Source: Desulforapulum autotrophicum
GTDB lineage: Bacteria > Desulfobacterota > Desulfobacteria > Desulfobacterales > Desulfolunaceae
Assembly (NCBI GenBank): GCA_020723285.1
Contig: DYJE01000020.1
Coordinates: 25,768-89,767, forward strand
Direction of reading: 5' to 3'
Length of the DNA: 64,000 nucleotides
Positions 45,261 to 54,791 of the stretch are shown piece by piece. The translations under genes and the position numbers were made by a program. Under the pieces are notes generated by a model. That model worked only from the letters and a program-made list of their open reading frames with translations, was not told the origin of the DNA and ran no database searches. How positions within the stretch are numbered: position 1 is the first letter of the stretch; every line of letters starts with the position of its first letter.

Positions 45261-45957
45261 AAATCCTCCCCGGCTTCGTCCGGCTTGTGCCGAAGCAACG
45301 AAAGCCTCGTGTTGTCTTCATGAGTTACAAAGGGTGTGCCATGATGACAATGGCATGTAAAAAACTAAGAATTTCGTGGGTTGTTATTGAACTCTCCGGC
45401 GCTTATGCGGTCACGCACGTTTTTAACGGGCCATGCAGACGTATCCATGTTTCCGGTGAGAGGGCAAAATCTCCCGGCGAAGGTGATCTCGGATGAGTGG
45501 ATGGGGGAGATGGTGAAATGTCGATCACATATTTAAATAACACCATGTCGGATGTTATATCGTCAATGGCTTGTTGATTCATTGAAAAAAAATGGATATA
45601 AGAAGACAAACGTTGCTCATCCGGCATATCCATAAGCCGTACAGCGTGTGTTATGAAAAATAAAAATATGTCTGTTTGAAAATCTAATGTGCTGATAATA
45701 TGAAATAATGAAAATAGATGGTCTGCTGTGTCCATGTGGGGGATTGGGAGCTATGAAAGATGTGGCACGGCAATTGCTTTTATTTCGCTTGTTTTTAACA
45801 TCGTAAAAAGTCGCTTTATGATCTTCTTCGGGCATCCATCCTCCCCATCCCCCCCCCCACCGGATGTCTGAATTGTAAATAAAGTGGCTTTTTACGAATT
45901 TTTTTTATTAGGGACGACAGTCTGTTTAAAGTCCAACCGGTATGGGGGGGAATCATC
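45261..45957. other. Nearly 700 bases without a supported gene
   Basis: Several small frames run through this AT-rich segment, including a minus-strand one of 110 codons (45,403-45,735), but none has a believable Shine-Dalgarno, composition or recognisable product. The region holds a ten-C homopolymer (45,849-45,858) and a 97-base inverted-repeat element described separately. It probably includes promoters for the PilZ-like gene (minus) and the Cys-rich protein gene (plus). Confidence 0.5.
45801..45897. repeat. 97-base element with 19-bp imperfect inverted repeats
   Basis: The left arm (45,801-45,819, TCGTAAAAAGTCGCTTTAT) and right arm (45,879-45,897) are complementary at 17 of 19 positions and enclose about 59 bases that include a C10 run. 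It could be a small non-autonomous element or a long hairpin upstream of the next gene. A T-run follows the right arm. Confidence 0.6.
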
Positions 45958-46701
45958 ATGGAAAAGGTCTGCATCAGGTATTACTTCCACCTTGAATCCG
46001 GTGAAAAGAAAAGCTTCGCGTTCCAGTTTGAACCCCTTGACCCGGAACTCCCGGAAAATCTGAATAAAACGTTTCCCAAATGGACACGCCTCGATTTTTT
46101 TCAATGTCCCAACTGCCCCTATGATTCAAAAAAACGAGTGTACTGCCCACTTGCTGTGAATCTGGTGGACATCATCAAGCGGTTCGACGGCCTGCTGTCC
46201 TATGAGAAAGTGTACCTGAAGGTGGTGACCCAGGAGCGGGAGGTTTCAAAAAAAACAACGGTTCAGCACGGCATGAGTTCTCTGATGGGCCTTGCCATTG
46301 CCGCATGCGGCTGTCCCCATACATCGTTTTTCGCCCCCATGGCCCATTTTCACATGCCCCTTTCCAGCGTGCGCGAAACCGTGTACCGGGCTGTCTCATC
46401 GTACATGCTTTCCCAGTACTTTCTGAAGAAGGAGGGGAAAAACCCGGATTTCGAGCTGAACGGCCTGACGGAAATCTACAAAAACATGCAGGTGGTGAAC
46501 ATCTCCACGGCCAACAGGCTCAGGTCTGCCACCGAAAGCGATTCCACGGTGAACGCCATCATCCTGCTCGATACCTTCGCCCAGGCTCTGCCCATTGTCA
46601 TGGACACCGCCCTTGAAGAGATCAGGAGCATGTACGCGCCTTATCATGCCAGCACACTGCTCTTGCCTGAAAAGAAACCCGAAGATAAAGCGGATTTTTA
46701 A
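45958..46701 (+). CDS. Conserved Cys-motif protein of unknown function (possibly DUF6901)
   Basis: A 247-residue soluble protein without signal peptide. The N-terminal part (about 1-85) has a Cys cluster CPNCPYDSKKRVYC (Cys50, Cys53, Cys63) that could bind a metal. The middle has GCPHTSFFAPMAHFHMPLSS (about 118-137), rich in His and Cys, and the rest is helical. I recall similar proteins filed as DUF6901, with low certainty. No enzymatic motif is recognised. GGGGG precedes the ATG by seven bases. It follows a 700-base non-coding region. Confidence 0.7.
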   Translation: MEKVCIRYYFHLESGEKKSFAFQFEPLDPELPENLNKTFPKWTRLDFFQCPNCPYDSKKRVYCPLAVNLVDIIKRFDGLLSYEKVYLKVVTQEREVSKKTTVQHGMSSLMGLAIAACGCPHTSFFAPMAHFHMPLSSVRETVYRAVSSYMLSQYFLKKEGKNPDFELNGLTEIYKNMQVVNISTANRLRSATESDSTVNAIILLDTFAQALPIVMDTALEEIRSMYAPYHASTLLLPEKKPEDKADF

Positions 46702-46712
46702 GGGTTGCCCAA

Positions 46713-47621
46713 TTACTTTAAACGCAGTGCCAGGGTTCGCGGACACAGGAATTCCAGTTCTTTACCCGACACGGGATCGACGAACCACAGTTTTTTCGCA
46801 TGAAGCTGAAGAGGGCGGCTGAAATCCGCGGGTTCTTCGGGAAGCAGATCGGGGTAATACCGGTCGTTGACGATGCCCAGACCCAGGCCGCTCAAATGGA
46901 TGCGGATCTGGTGTTTTTTGCCTGTTTCAGGCTCGATTTCACACAGGGCCAGTCCCTCATGGTGAGCCAGGATACGGACCCGTGACCTGGCGTTGGGCGG
47001 ACCCGGCGCGTTTGTCATGCGGAAAAAAGGATCTCCTTTGACGATGCGCGTTTCAATGTTAAGGGTTTCGAATGACGGTGGCTCCGGGCAACGGCTCACG
47101 GCTTCGTATGTTTTTCTGACGTTTCCTTCCATGAAAAGATTCTGGTAAATCCCACGGCTCCTTTTTTGGACAGACAGGACCACAAGGCCCGCCGTTTCGC
47201 GGTCGATGCGGTGAATGGGTGTAAGCTCCGATAACCCGGTCTTGTGTTTCAGCCGGTTCAGAAGGCATTCGTTGACATAGGGTCCGGAGGGAATCACCGG
47301 CAGAAAATGGGGCTTGCTGACCACGAGAATATGATCATCCTGATATATGACCTGCTCGGCAAAGGGGATGACCGGCTCCTGTTCTACCTCCCTGAAATAG
47401 AATATCCGCTTTCCCGGTGTAAAGGCTTCGTCAGGGGTGACAGGCTGATGATCCGCGTCCAGCACACGTCCTGCCAGCATCCGGCTTTCCCAGACAGGCC
47501 TTGGGATACGGGGAAACCGCTGAACAAGAAAATCAAGGACGGTTTGAAAATCTCCAGTGTCGGGAAGAACGACCTGGGACGGGCTGAGGGCGAGGCCCTT
47601 GATGTCGGGTACGTCGGTCAT
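46713..47621 (-). CDS. RluA-family pseudouridine synthase
   Basis: A 302-residue RluA-type enzyme that isomerises uridine to pseudouridine in rRNA or tRNA. The catalytic Asp is in PIHRIDRETAGLVVLS, preceded by IYQDDHILVVSKPHFLPVIP; KKHQIRIHLSGLGLGIVNDRYYP closes the core. An S4-like N-terminus is not clear. The ATG at 47,621 overlaps the lptG stop by four bases; an upstream frame extension lies inside lptG and is rejected. Target site not deducible. Confidence 0.92.
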   Translation of the reverse strand: MTDVPDIKGLALSPSQVVLPDTGDFQTVLDFLVQRFPRIPRPVWESRMLAGRVLDADHQPVTPDEAFTPGKRIFYFREVEQEPVIPFAEQVIYQDDHILVVSKPHFLPVIPSGPYVNECLLNRLKHKTGLSELTPIHRIDRETAGLVVLSVQKRSRGIYQNLFMEGNVRKTYEAVSRCPEPPSFETLNIETRIVKGDPFFRMTNAPGPPNARSRVRILAHHEGLALCEIEPETGKKHQIRIHLSGLGLGIVNDRYYPDLLPEEPADFSRPLQLHAKKLWFVDPVSGKELEFLCPRTLALRLK

Positions 47622-48688
47622 TCGGCCTTGATCAGGACAATGCCGCAGGCACAGATGAAAAGAATGGTGGCCAGCCATGCCGAAAGTGCCGAAGGCAGAA
47701 GTCCGGCATACCCCAGAGACACGCAGAAACTGTTAAAAAACCAGAAAATGAATGCGGCAAGGGTTCCAAGGGCGATGTTGGAGGGGATGGCGTCCTTCCG
47801 TTCCCGCACAAAGACGATGCCGGTACCCATGAGGGTCATGAACAGGCAGGTGAAGGGCACGACGGTTTTGGAAAACATGTCCACCTTGTAGGTGTTGGAT
47901 TCGTATCCTTCCGCTTCCACCAACTTGACGTAACGGTACATTTCGAGAATGTTCATCTCTTCGGATTTTTTGAGAACACGTTTGAGCTGGCGTGGAGCGA
48001 TGGTGATGGTTTCTTTTTTTTCGGGGATGAACGTGGTGATGTAATCCCCGGTTCGGGCATCGAGCTTGATCTCAAGGGCGTCTTTCAGAATCCAGGTTTT
48101 GTTTTCATACCGGGCCGACTTTGCATCCACGCGCCTCACCAGGGTGTAATCCTTGTCCATGGTGTACAGCGTCACATCGGTGAGGGTTTTGTTGTCCGCG
48201 TCGTAATTGCCGATGTTGACGATGGTGCCGCCGTCTTTGATCCAGATGTTGCTGTCCCGTGTCGTGGCTTCGGTCTTGTTCCGGAGCTTTCTTTTGATGG
48301 CGTTGACCTTGGATGTGGTGACAGGCACCACGGTTTCGGCGACGAGAAAGACGATGAGGCCCACGGCGAGGCCGCAGACCGCCATGGGCCTGAACAGGGC
48401 GAACAGGCTCATGCCCCCGCTTTGAAGGGCCACCAGTTCGTGGTTTCTCTTCATCAGGCCGAAGAAGATGATGGGACCAAGGATGCAGCCCACAGGGGCC
48501 ACGAGCCAGAACACATAGGGCGAGTTCATGAGAACGAAGATGAACCCGTCAAACAGGGGCATGCCCTGTTTGATGAATTTGCCCGTGCTTCCTAGGTATT
48601 CGATGATGATAAACAAAGAGATGACCACGGTGATGATCATGAGAAAATATTTGAAAAAACCCCGGATTGAATAACGGCTGATTATCAT
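47618..48688 (-). CDS. lptG: LPS export permease LptG (YjgP/YjgQ family)
   Basis: A 356-residue membrane protein of the LptF/LptG family, half of the permease that pulls lipopolysaccharide out of the inner membrane. Six membrane helices are visible (for example YFLMIITVVISLFIIIEYL and TVVPFTCLFMTLMGTGIVF) around a periplasmic beta-jellyroll (about 130-250). LptG rather than LptF is chosen from its N-terminus and position, with moderate certainty. Its usual partner gene is not adjacent in this window; an alkaline-phosphatase-fold protein lies upstream. Confidence 0.88.
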   Translation of the reverse strand: MIISRYSIRGFFKYFLMIITVVISLFIIIEYLGSTGKFIKQGMPLFDGFIFVLMNSPYVFWLVAPVGCILGPIIFFGLMKRNHELVALQSGGMSLFALFRPMAVCGLAVGLIVFLVAETVVPVTTSKVNAIKRKLRNKTEATTRDSNIWIKDGGTIVNIGNYDADNKTLTDVTLYTMDKDYTLVRRVDAKSARYENKTWILKDALEIKLDARTGDYITTFIPEKKETITIAPRQLKRVLKKSEEMNILEMYRYVKLVEAEGYESNTYKVDMFSKTVVPFTCLFMTLMGTGIVFVRERKDAIPSNIALGTLAAFIFWFFNSFCVSLGYAGLLPSALSAWLATILFICACGIVLIKAE

Positions 48689-48785
48689 GGTTAAGATCTT
48701 TGGTTGACGCTGTTAGGATGAGAGGACCGGCCCCTTTTTTTGACCGAAACCATAACCCAAATCCCTGAGTTCATCCAGAAAAAAA

Positions 48786-50498
48786 TCACTCCTGCATACG
48801 CCGGTCGAAAACATTCCGGTATCGGGCGGGAAGGGTGTAATAATTGACCATGGTCTTGCCGTCCGGAAGGATGACGCTTTTCCTGGCGTGATCGATGTAA
48901 TAGTAGCTGAGATCGGGTAAAACCAGGACGGACTCGGGAACGTTGTGAAATGTGGGCATATACGTGCTGCACACCCTGAGCCTGTCCTTGGGAACAGGGC
49001 GCAGGATGGACAAACCATCGATGGGTTTTACCGGTTCCACCCCCATGAGATCCAGGATGGTGGCCACGATGTCCGACTGACTCAGAGGGGCGTGGACCCT
49101 GGCCTGAAGAGCATGTCTGTACTTTAAAGGGGCGGAAACGATCAGGGGATTGTGGATCACGCTCTGGGAAAAATTGTCGTTGAAAAATCCGTAGGCACCG
49201 CCCAGGTTCTGGCCGTGGTCCGGGGAAAAGAAAACCCAGGCGTCCGGATGGTCCGCCCTTACCGTTTCGATGAGTCGGGTAACCACCCGGTCCGTCAGCC
49301 GGACGCTGTTATCGAAGGCGTTGATGCAATTGGGTTCGGTTTCCGGGAGGAAAACCTTGTCTTCTTTCCGGCTGTGTTCACTGAAGGGGTAGTGGCTGCC
49401 GTCCATCTGGAAAACGATGAAAAACGGCTGTTTCGCGTCTTTGAGTAAGGGGAGGACACCTTTTTCAAGGACATCCGGGTCGTCAGCCCCTTTGTGGACA
49501 CTGAGGTCGGGCTTGAAGTGGGTGCCGTTCTCGAACACATCCACGTCCTTGTCGATGAGGATGTCCTTGAGGTTTCCCCATGAAAAATCCTGGGCCGTGA
49601 TCATGGCGGTGGTGTAGCCCAGGGCCTTGGCGTAGTTGAACACCGTGGGGCAGGTGTAGAAATACCCTTTGGGATCGATGCCCTGGAGCCCCGCCATCAT
49701 GTATGGAACGGACAGCCGGGTCTGGAGGCCGATGCTGATGCAGTTGTCGAAGGCCACAATTTTATTTTCACGCCTGAGACGGACCAGGCCGGGCGTGGTA
49801 TCCCGTTCGTATCCGAACAGGCTCATATGAGGCAGGACCGTGGACTCCCCGATGATGTAAACAATATCCGGGAGTTGTTTGTTTTTTGAGGTCACCCTGA
49901 CCTGGGGCTTGTCGATTTTGTACTGGGTGTATGTTTTCTCCTTGGCCAGTGCCAGGATTGAACCGGAATATGCGAGGACGCTGTTTTGAAACACGGGGAC
50001 ACTGTACCAGCTGAGCCCCATGAGGATCGACACCGCAACAACAACAAACCAGGAAACGGCCACGGTAAATCTGTGGAACGCACCTTTGATTCCTGCCATG
50101 ATTAAACAGGTCATGAACACCAGGGCCGCTGCGGCCAGAATTTTGGGCAGGTTGAGGTTTTTGATCCACAGATCGAAAACCATGGTCGGCTCTTCGTAAA
50201 ACGCTTTGAATCCAAAAGCGTTGACGAATCTCCGGTACACTCCGTAATACGAGAGCTGGACCATGATGGGCAGAAAAAGCAGTACGAAAGCCGCGGTTCT
50301 TTTTTTGCCGTTTGCTGAAAGGTAGTGCCAGATCAGAAGGAGAAGACCCAGAAACCCTAAAGTACTGGCGATGTAATTGACAAGAAACCGTTCGCTGGTC
50401 AGGTGTTCGAAAAGAAAGCCGGGGTCCCGGACGATAAAAAGATCAAACAGGATGTGGATGATCCATATCATGATCAGGGCCGTGGTGTTTTTTTTCAT
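48786..50498 (-). CDS. Phosphoethanolamine transferase-like sulfatase-fold membrane protein
   Basis: A 570-residue protein with five N-terminal membrane helices (about 1-175) and a periplasmic alkaline-phosphatase-like domain. Typical are YIIGESTVLPHMSLFGYERDTTPGL, the nucleophile region FDNCISIGLQTRLSVPYMMAG, and the metal-binding FFSPDHGQNLGG. EptA-type enzymes add phosphoethanolamine to lipid A or core sugars. The substrate here is inferred. Proximity to lptG fits an LPS role. AAGGAG lies nine bases before the ATG at 50,498; a start nine bases earlier would have it directly abutting. Confidence 0.85.
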   Translation of the reverse strand: MKKNTTALIMIWIIHILFDLFIVRDPGFLFEHLTSERFLVNYIASTLGFLGLLLLIWHYLSANGKKRTAAFVLLFLPIMVQLSYYGVYRRFVNAFGFKAFYEEPTMVFDLWIKNLNLPKILAAAALVFMTCLIMAGIKGAFHRFTVAVSWFVVVAVSILMGLSWYSVPVFQNSVLAYSGSILALAKEKTYTQYKIDKPQVRVTSKNKQLPDIVYIIGESTVLPHMSLFGYERDTTPGLVRLRRENKIVAFDNCISIGLQTRLSVPYMMAGLQGIDPKGYFYTCPTVFNYAKALGYTTAMITAQDFSWGNLKDILIDKDVDVFENGTHFKPDLSVHKGADDPDVLEKGVLPLLKDAKQPFFIVFQMDGSHYPFSEHSRKEDKVFLPETEPNCINAFDNSVRLTDRVVTRLIETVRADHPDAWVFFSPDHGQNLGGAYGFFNDNFSQSVIHNPLIVSAPLKYRHALQARVHAPLSQSDIVATILDLMGVEPVKPIDGLSILRPVPKDRLRVCSTYMPTFHNVPESVLVLPDLSYYYIDHARKSVILPDGKTMVNYYTLPARYRNVFDRRMQE

Positions 50499-50927
50499 CT
50501 CCGCCATCTCCTTATGTCCTTTTCCACAAGACGTTTTGATCGCCATCTTCCATTAATCATCTTTTAATCATAAATCAAGTGCAGATAGGATCGGTCAACA
50601 TACGCTTTCAGAATCGATTCCGTCCATGTTCCCCATGTATTGCCTTTTTGATCTGTTCTTGGCAGGGAACGGCTATTTGTCTGAAAAAAAACAGGAATTG
50701 TTTTTGACTTCGGGCGATGCCGTTGATATTGAATGTCTTCGGGGAGAGATCAGGCAGATGTTTTCACCGGTTTTTCATTGGGATAACACGTCATGAAACC
50801 CACCCCGTCCCCAGGGATTTTCAGGTCAAGCCCGGCCTTGAATCCAGAGAATCGATGATCCCGGCAACAATTCCGGATGGATATAAAAACAACACACGTT
50901 AGGACACGTCTAACAAAGAGGAGCGAC
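50499..50927. other. Divergent intergenic region upstream of the export cluster
   Basis: This gap between two divergent genes contains the candidate promoter at 50,704-50,732, and a hairpin GTTAG/CTAAC with a seven-base loop (50,898-50,913) just before the Shine-Dalgarno of the PKD gene. The roughly 190-base leader has no riboswitch I recognise. Confidence 0.5.
50704..50732 (+). promoter_or_regulatory. Candidate promoter of the PKD/export cluster
   Basis: TTGACT (50,704-50,709) and TATTGA (50,727-50,732) with a 17-base spacer, about 195 bases upstream of the first gene of the cluster. Confidence 0.55.
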
Positions 50928-53900
50928 ATGAAGGCACGGACTCGGATTGTATGGTTTGTTCCAGTATTCATGGCGATCATGGGCATTGCTGCATCCGCCC
51001 ATGCCATCGAGGTCAGCGGCACTGTCTCGTCGGATACGGTCTGGGCCGCATCCTTAAGCCCGTATACCGTGACCGGGGATATTGTCGTCGACGAGGGGGT
51101 GACCCTTAAAATTGAGCCTGGAGTGACGGTGGAATTCGCCAACGCCTCAAGCTCGTCCGAGGGCTATCACATCGAGGTGAACGGGGCCCTCACGGCAAGG
51201 GGATCCCTCGGCCATCCCATCGTGTTCACGTCCGCGGACAAAACACGGTACTGGGAGTATATCGAATTCACCGAAACGGCCACGGCCTGGGACGCGACGG
51301 CGAACAGCGGCAGCGGAGCCGGCTCCATTCTCGAATACTGTGTGGTGGAATACGCGGGCAATGGAAGCGGAAGCGATCACGGACAGGCCGCGGTGCGGGT
51401 GATAGCCTCGTCCGCCATGATCACCCGGTCCATTGTCCGTTACAGCAAAAGCAACGGCATCCTCTGCTATCAGGGTGTTCAGGAGATCACCAGCAACCGT
51501 GTCCACGACACGGCAACGGGCATCATGCTTCTTGAACCCCTGGCTGCCTCGGTCACCAACAACTACCTCATGGAAAACACTCAGGGCATGGCGGTGGATT
51601 CCGCCACGGAGAGCCTGGATATCAGCCACAACACCGTGATCAACGCCTCCGGTGAGGGTTACGGCTCCTGTCTGGCCATCTGCCTGATGTACCATGACCG
51701 GCTGGCCGCCTATCTCTGGGAGCAGATCGGCGGAACCACGGTGACCCTGTCCGACTCCGAGGTGGTGTCGCCCACGTTCACCGTGCCGACGGTCTCCAAA
51801 AACGAAAACCTGGTTTTCCAGCTCACCGTCACCAGTCTGGACGGGTTGGTTTCCACAGATGTGGTCTCGCTCCAGGCCGCCTGGGACAACACGAAACCCG
51901 TGGCCGACGCCGGTGATGACCAGGGCGTGGCCCGAAGCGCCAATGTGATTCTCGATGCGTCGGATTCCTTTGACGCCGATGACGGCATCGACACCTGCGT
52001 ATGGCTCCAGACCTCGGGACCGGCGGTTGCCCTGACCCAGTCCGCGGCGACCAAACAGGCCCGTTTTACAGCCCCGGCTGTGGACACGGTGCTTATTTTC
52101 CAGGTCACCGTCACCGATACCGGAGGACTGAAAGACAGCGACACCGTGGTCATACGGGTAAAAAATAGTGTGGTGTACGCCGAACCCGTGGCCGAAGCCG
52201 GAGCGGTAAAAAATGTCAATGAAGGCGTGCAGGTAACACTGGCCGGAACCATTGCCAACGATCCTTCAGACCATGTCAATGTGGTTTCCTGGCTCTGGAA
52301 ACGGACGGCGGGTGATTATGTGGTTCTTGGCAATGCCACGAGCCAGAACGCCACCTTTACTGTGGCCGATGTTCCGGCGGAAGGGAAATCCTACACCTTT
52401 GAACTGACGGTCACCGACGACCAGGGGCAGAAAAGCACCGACACGGTGATCGTGAACATTCTGGATACCGTGGCCGGTTTCAATACCCCTCCCACGGCCG
52501 ATGCACAGGTTTCAGCGGCCACGGTGGCCGAGGGGACCACCAACGTGATTCTCGATCCCAGCGGATCTTCCGATGCGGGTGGAGCCATCAACAGCTACTC
52601 CTGGGTTCAGATATCAGGAACGTCCGTGACCCTCACCAACACATCCACGGCCAATGAAAAGAAATTCACGGCACCCAATGTGACGAAAAACGAAACCCTG
52701 GTGTTCCGCCTCACTGTCACCGATACCGGAGGTCTTCGGGCCGTGGACGAAGTCAGTGTTCTGGTGACCTGTGACAACGTGATTCCTGTGGCCGATGCCG
52801 GAGATGACCAGGAAGCCGACGAAGGACTGCGGGTTCTTCTGGACGGATCGGGGTCCTCGGACGACCAGGGCATCACCACGTACCTCTGGTCCCAGATTTC
52901 CGGCAAACCGGTGACGATTTTCAACAGCACGGAAGACAAAGCCTATTTCACGGCACCCAATGTGACGGCCAACGAAACCCTGGTGTTTGCCCTTCTTGTG
53001 AACGACGGGGTCAATGCGGACCAGGACATCGTTCATGTTGAGATCATCGCCGCCGATGAAAATCCTGTGGCCGATGCCGGCGACGACCGGGTGGTGGCTT
53101 ACGGTGCCGCTGTCACACTGGATGGCAGGGGCTCCTCCGATCCCGAAGATCCGGTGACGGGCATCACGTCCTATCTGTGGGAACAGACCGCTGGACCCGA
53201 TGTCACCCTGTACAACGCCACGTCGGCCCAGCCCAATTTCACGGCTCCCGTGTCAGGGGATTCGGATTATGAGAGCCTGACATTCCAACTCACCGTCACC
53301 GACGGCAAAGACCAGAAAGCCATGGACAGCGTGGTGGTGAACATTACGTCACATGCCGCTGGAACACCTCCCACAGCCAACGCCGGGCCTGACCGGCCCG
53401 TGGCGGTTGGAACGGTGGTGACCCTGAACGGCAAGGGATCTATCGATCCCAACGCTGTACCGGCCGTCATGGTAGCCAACAACGATTTTTCATCGGACGA
53501 TGACACCGGCGAGTCCAATGTCATCGCCATTTCCCGTGAGGTTGACGCCAACGCGGATCTGACGATGGCGGACAACAACATCCGCCAGGCCGAAGGGAAA
53601 TACCTGGTCTATCTTTACGACACCGCCGGAACGGGCGGGACCCTGGACCTCACCCAGAACTGGTGGAACCTGACCACCGCCGATGAACTGGCGGCCCTGA
53701 TCTACGACGGTGTTGAAAACACACTGCTTCCCCTGGTGACCAGCGCACCGTTCCTGACAGCGTCTGTGGCCGGGGCCGGTTCCGATCTCTCCTACCCGCC
53801 CATGGCCGACGTGGGGGACGACCTGACCGTGGACCCCGATGAGCCTGTGACCCTGGACGGTTCGGGGACTTACGATCCGGACCACGTTCTTACGTATCTC

Positions 53901-54146
53901 TGGGCGCAGACCGGTGGGAAAACCGTGACCCTCACCGACGAAGACACCGCCACGGCGACGTTCAACGCCCCTTCGATCACCGATGAGGATGACGAAGACG
54001 CAGCGACGCTGACATTCACCCTTACGGTCACCGACGCTTCGGGTTTTTCCGATTCCAGGGAGCTGACCGTCACCGTGAACACCGAAGAGGATGATGATAA
54101 GGCGACCTATGGATCGTCGGGATGTTTTATCGGAACCATGCTGTGA
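50928..54146 (+). CDS. Large secreted beta-helix/PKD-repeat protein
   Basis: A 1,072-residue exported protein with a signal peptide (cleavage after AHA near residue 26). Residues about 30-245 form a right-handed beta-helix pattern (VTVEFANASSS, ILEYCVVEYAGNG, ITRSIVRYSKSNGILC). From about 255 to 840 run PKD-like domains of about 90 residues, each opening PVADAGDD-like and containing SYLWEQ and FQLTVTD. The first is only a rear half and the last of the run only a front half; beta-helix sequence then resumes (DLTQNWWNLTTADELAALIYDG, about 900-940) before one final complete PKD domain. The C-terminus is SSGCFIGTML. AAGAGGAG precedes the ATG by four bases. Likely a surface or adhesive protein and client of the downstream genes. 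Confidence 0.88.
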   Translation: MKARTRIVWFVPVFMAIMGIAASAHAIEVSGTVSSDTVWAASLSPYTVTGDIVVDEGVTLKIEPGVTVEFANASSSSEGYHIEVNGALTARGSLGHPIVFTSADKTRYWEYIEFTETATAWDATANSGSGAGSILEYCVVEYAGNGSGSDHGQAAVRVIASSAMITRSIVRYSKSNGILCYQGVQEITSNRVHDTATGIMLLEPLAASVTNNYLMENTQGMAVDSATESLDISHNTVINASGEGYGSCLAICLMYHDRLAAYLWEQIGGTTVTLSDSEVVSPTFTVPTVSKNENLVFQLTVTSLDGLVSTDVVSLQAAWDNTKPVADAGDDQGVARSANVILDASDSFDADDGIDTCVWLQTSGPAVALTQSAATKQARFTAPAVDTVLIFQVTVTDTGGLKDSDTVVIRVKNSVVYAEPVAEAGAVKNVNEGVQVTLAGTIANDPSDHVNVVSWLWKRTAGDYVVLGNATSQNATFTVADVPAEGKSYTFELTVTDDQGQKSTDTVIVNILDTVAGFNTPPTADAQVSAATVAEGTTNVILDPSGSSDAGGAINSYSWVQISGTSVTLTNTSTANEKKFTAPNVTKNETLVFRLTVTDTGGLRAVDEVSVLVTCDNVIPVADAGDDQEADEGLRVLLDGSGSSDDQGITTYLWSQISGKPVTIFNSTEDKAYFTAPNVTANETLVFALLVNDGVNADQDIVHVEIIAADENPVADAGDDRVVAYGAAVTLDGRGSSDPEDPVTGITSYLWEQTAGPDVTLYNATSAQPNFTAPVSGDSDYESLTFQLTVTDGKDQKAMDSVVVNITSHAAGTPPTANAGPDRPVAVGTVVTLNGKGSIDPNAVPAVMVANNDFSSDDDTGESNVIAISREVDANADLTMADNNIRQAEGKYLVYLYDTAGTGGTLDLTQNWWNLTTADELAALIYDGVENTLLPLVTSAPFLTASVAGAGSDLSYPPMADVGDDLTVDPDEPVTLDGSGTYDPDHVLTYLWAQTGGKTVTLTDEDTATATFNAPSITDEDDEDAATLTFTLTVTDASGFSDSRELTVTVNTEEDDDKATYGSSGCFIGTML

Positions 54147-54186
54147 TCTCACGGCAGATTAACGGTATAAAAAAAAGGGCGCACCC

Positions 54187-54756
54187 ATGAAACAAAAGGC
54201 AAGCATACTGATTATCACACTGATTCTTCTTATCGGCGCGACACCCTCCTTTGCCTGGTACTACGCCATCGGCGCGGGGGACGGCGGCAGTGCCGACGCC
54301 AACGGATTCACCCTGGAAATCGGAAATAAGGACGTGGTCCTTTTCGGACGGCCCTTTCTCGTGGCCGCTGCGGTTCCCCTGATCCTCCACAGCGACAGCC
54401 ACGTGCCCGATGGCACCAATCCAGGACCTGTTCCCCATAACGATTACACCCTTCTGGATGAAGAGAACGACGGCACCGAACGGGGTCTTCTGGGCAAGAT
54501 CGGCATGGAGATCAAGGACAGCGAGGTTTACGTGAACCTTATTCTGGGGGCCACACAGGCCAACACGGTGACGGTGGCCCGGTCCAACGTCACCACGGAG
54601 ACCTACATCCAGAAGGAAGGGGATGAAACCAACGGGGTTTACGGTCTGGGCGTCAGTTATTTTCCGGTGTTCATGAACGGAACGCTGAAGATGAATTTCC
54701 AGCTGGATATCGACAACAGGCGCGGCGTCACCGGGTATGTGGGCTGGTGCTGGTGA
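54187..54756 (+). CDS. Small outer-membrane-like protein
   Basis: A 189-residue exported protein. The signal peptide (about 1-23) ends in SFA. The rest alternates polar and hydrophobic residues in short strands and ends in an aromatic residue (TGYVGWCW), as outer-membrane barrels do. Gly/Asp-rich loops are seen (AIGAGDGGSADANGF, EENDGTERG). It may be a small barrel or a periplasmic partner. No family is recognised. It lies 40 bases after the PKD gene and overlaps no confident start of the TolC gene. Confidence 0.72.
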   Translation: MKQKASILIITLILLIGATPSFAWYYAIGAGDGGSADANGFTLEIGNKDVVLFGRPFLVAAAVPLILHSDSHVPDGTNPGPVPHNDYTLLDEENDGTERGLLGKIGMEIKDSEVYVNLILGATQANTVTVARSNVTTETYIQKEGDETNGVYGLGVSYFPVFMNGTLKMNFQLDIDNRRGVTGYVGWCW

Positions 54757-54791
54757 GCATAAAGAACGTCCAATCGATGATATGGGGTATT

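Noticed and set aside
45403..45735. Minus-strand frame of 110 codons in the large gap before the Cys-rich gene
   Set aside because: No Shine-Dalgarno, AT-rich composition unlike neighbours, and no recognisable domain.
51640..51720. Frameshift as the cause of the broken beta-helix in the PKD protein
   Set aside because: I checked one alternative frame across the joint and it hits a stop; the present frame stays open for the whole gene, so a rearrangement is more likely.
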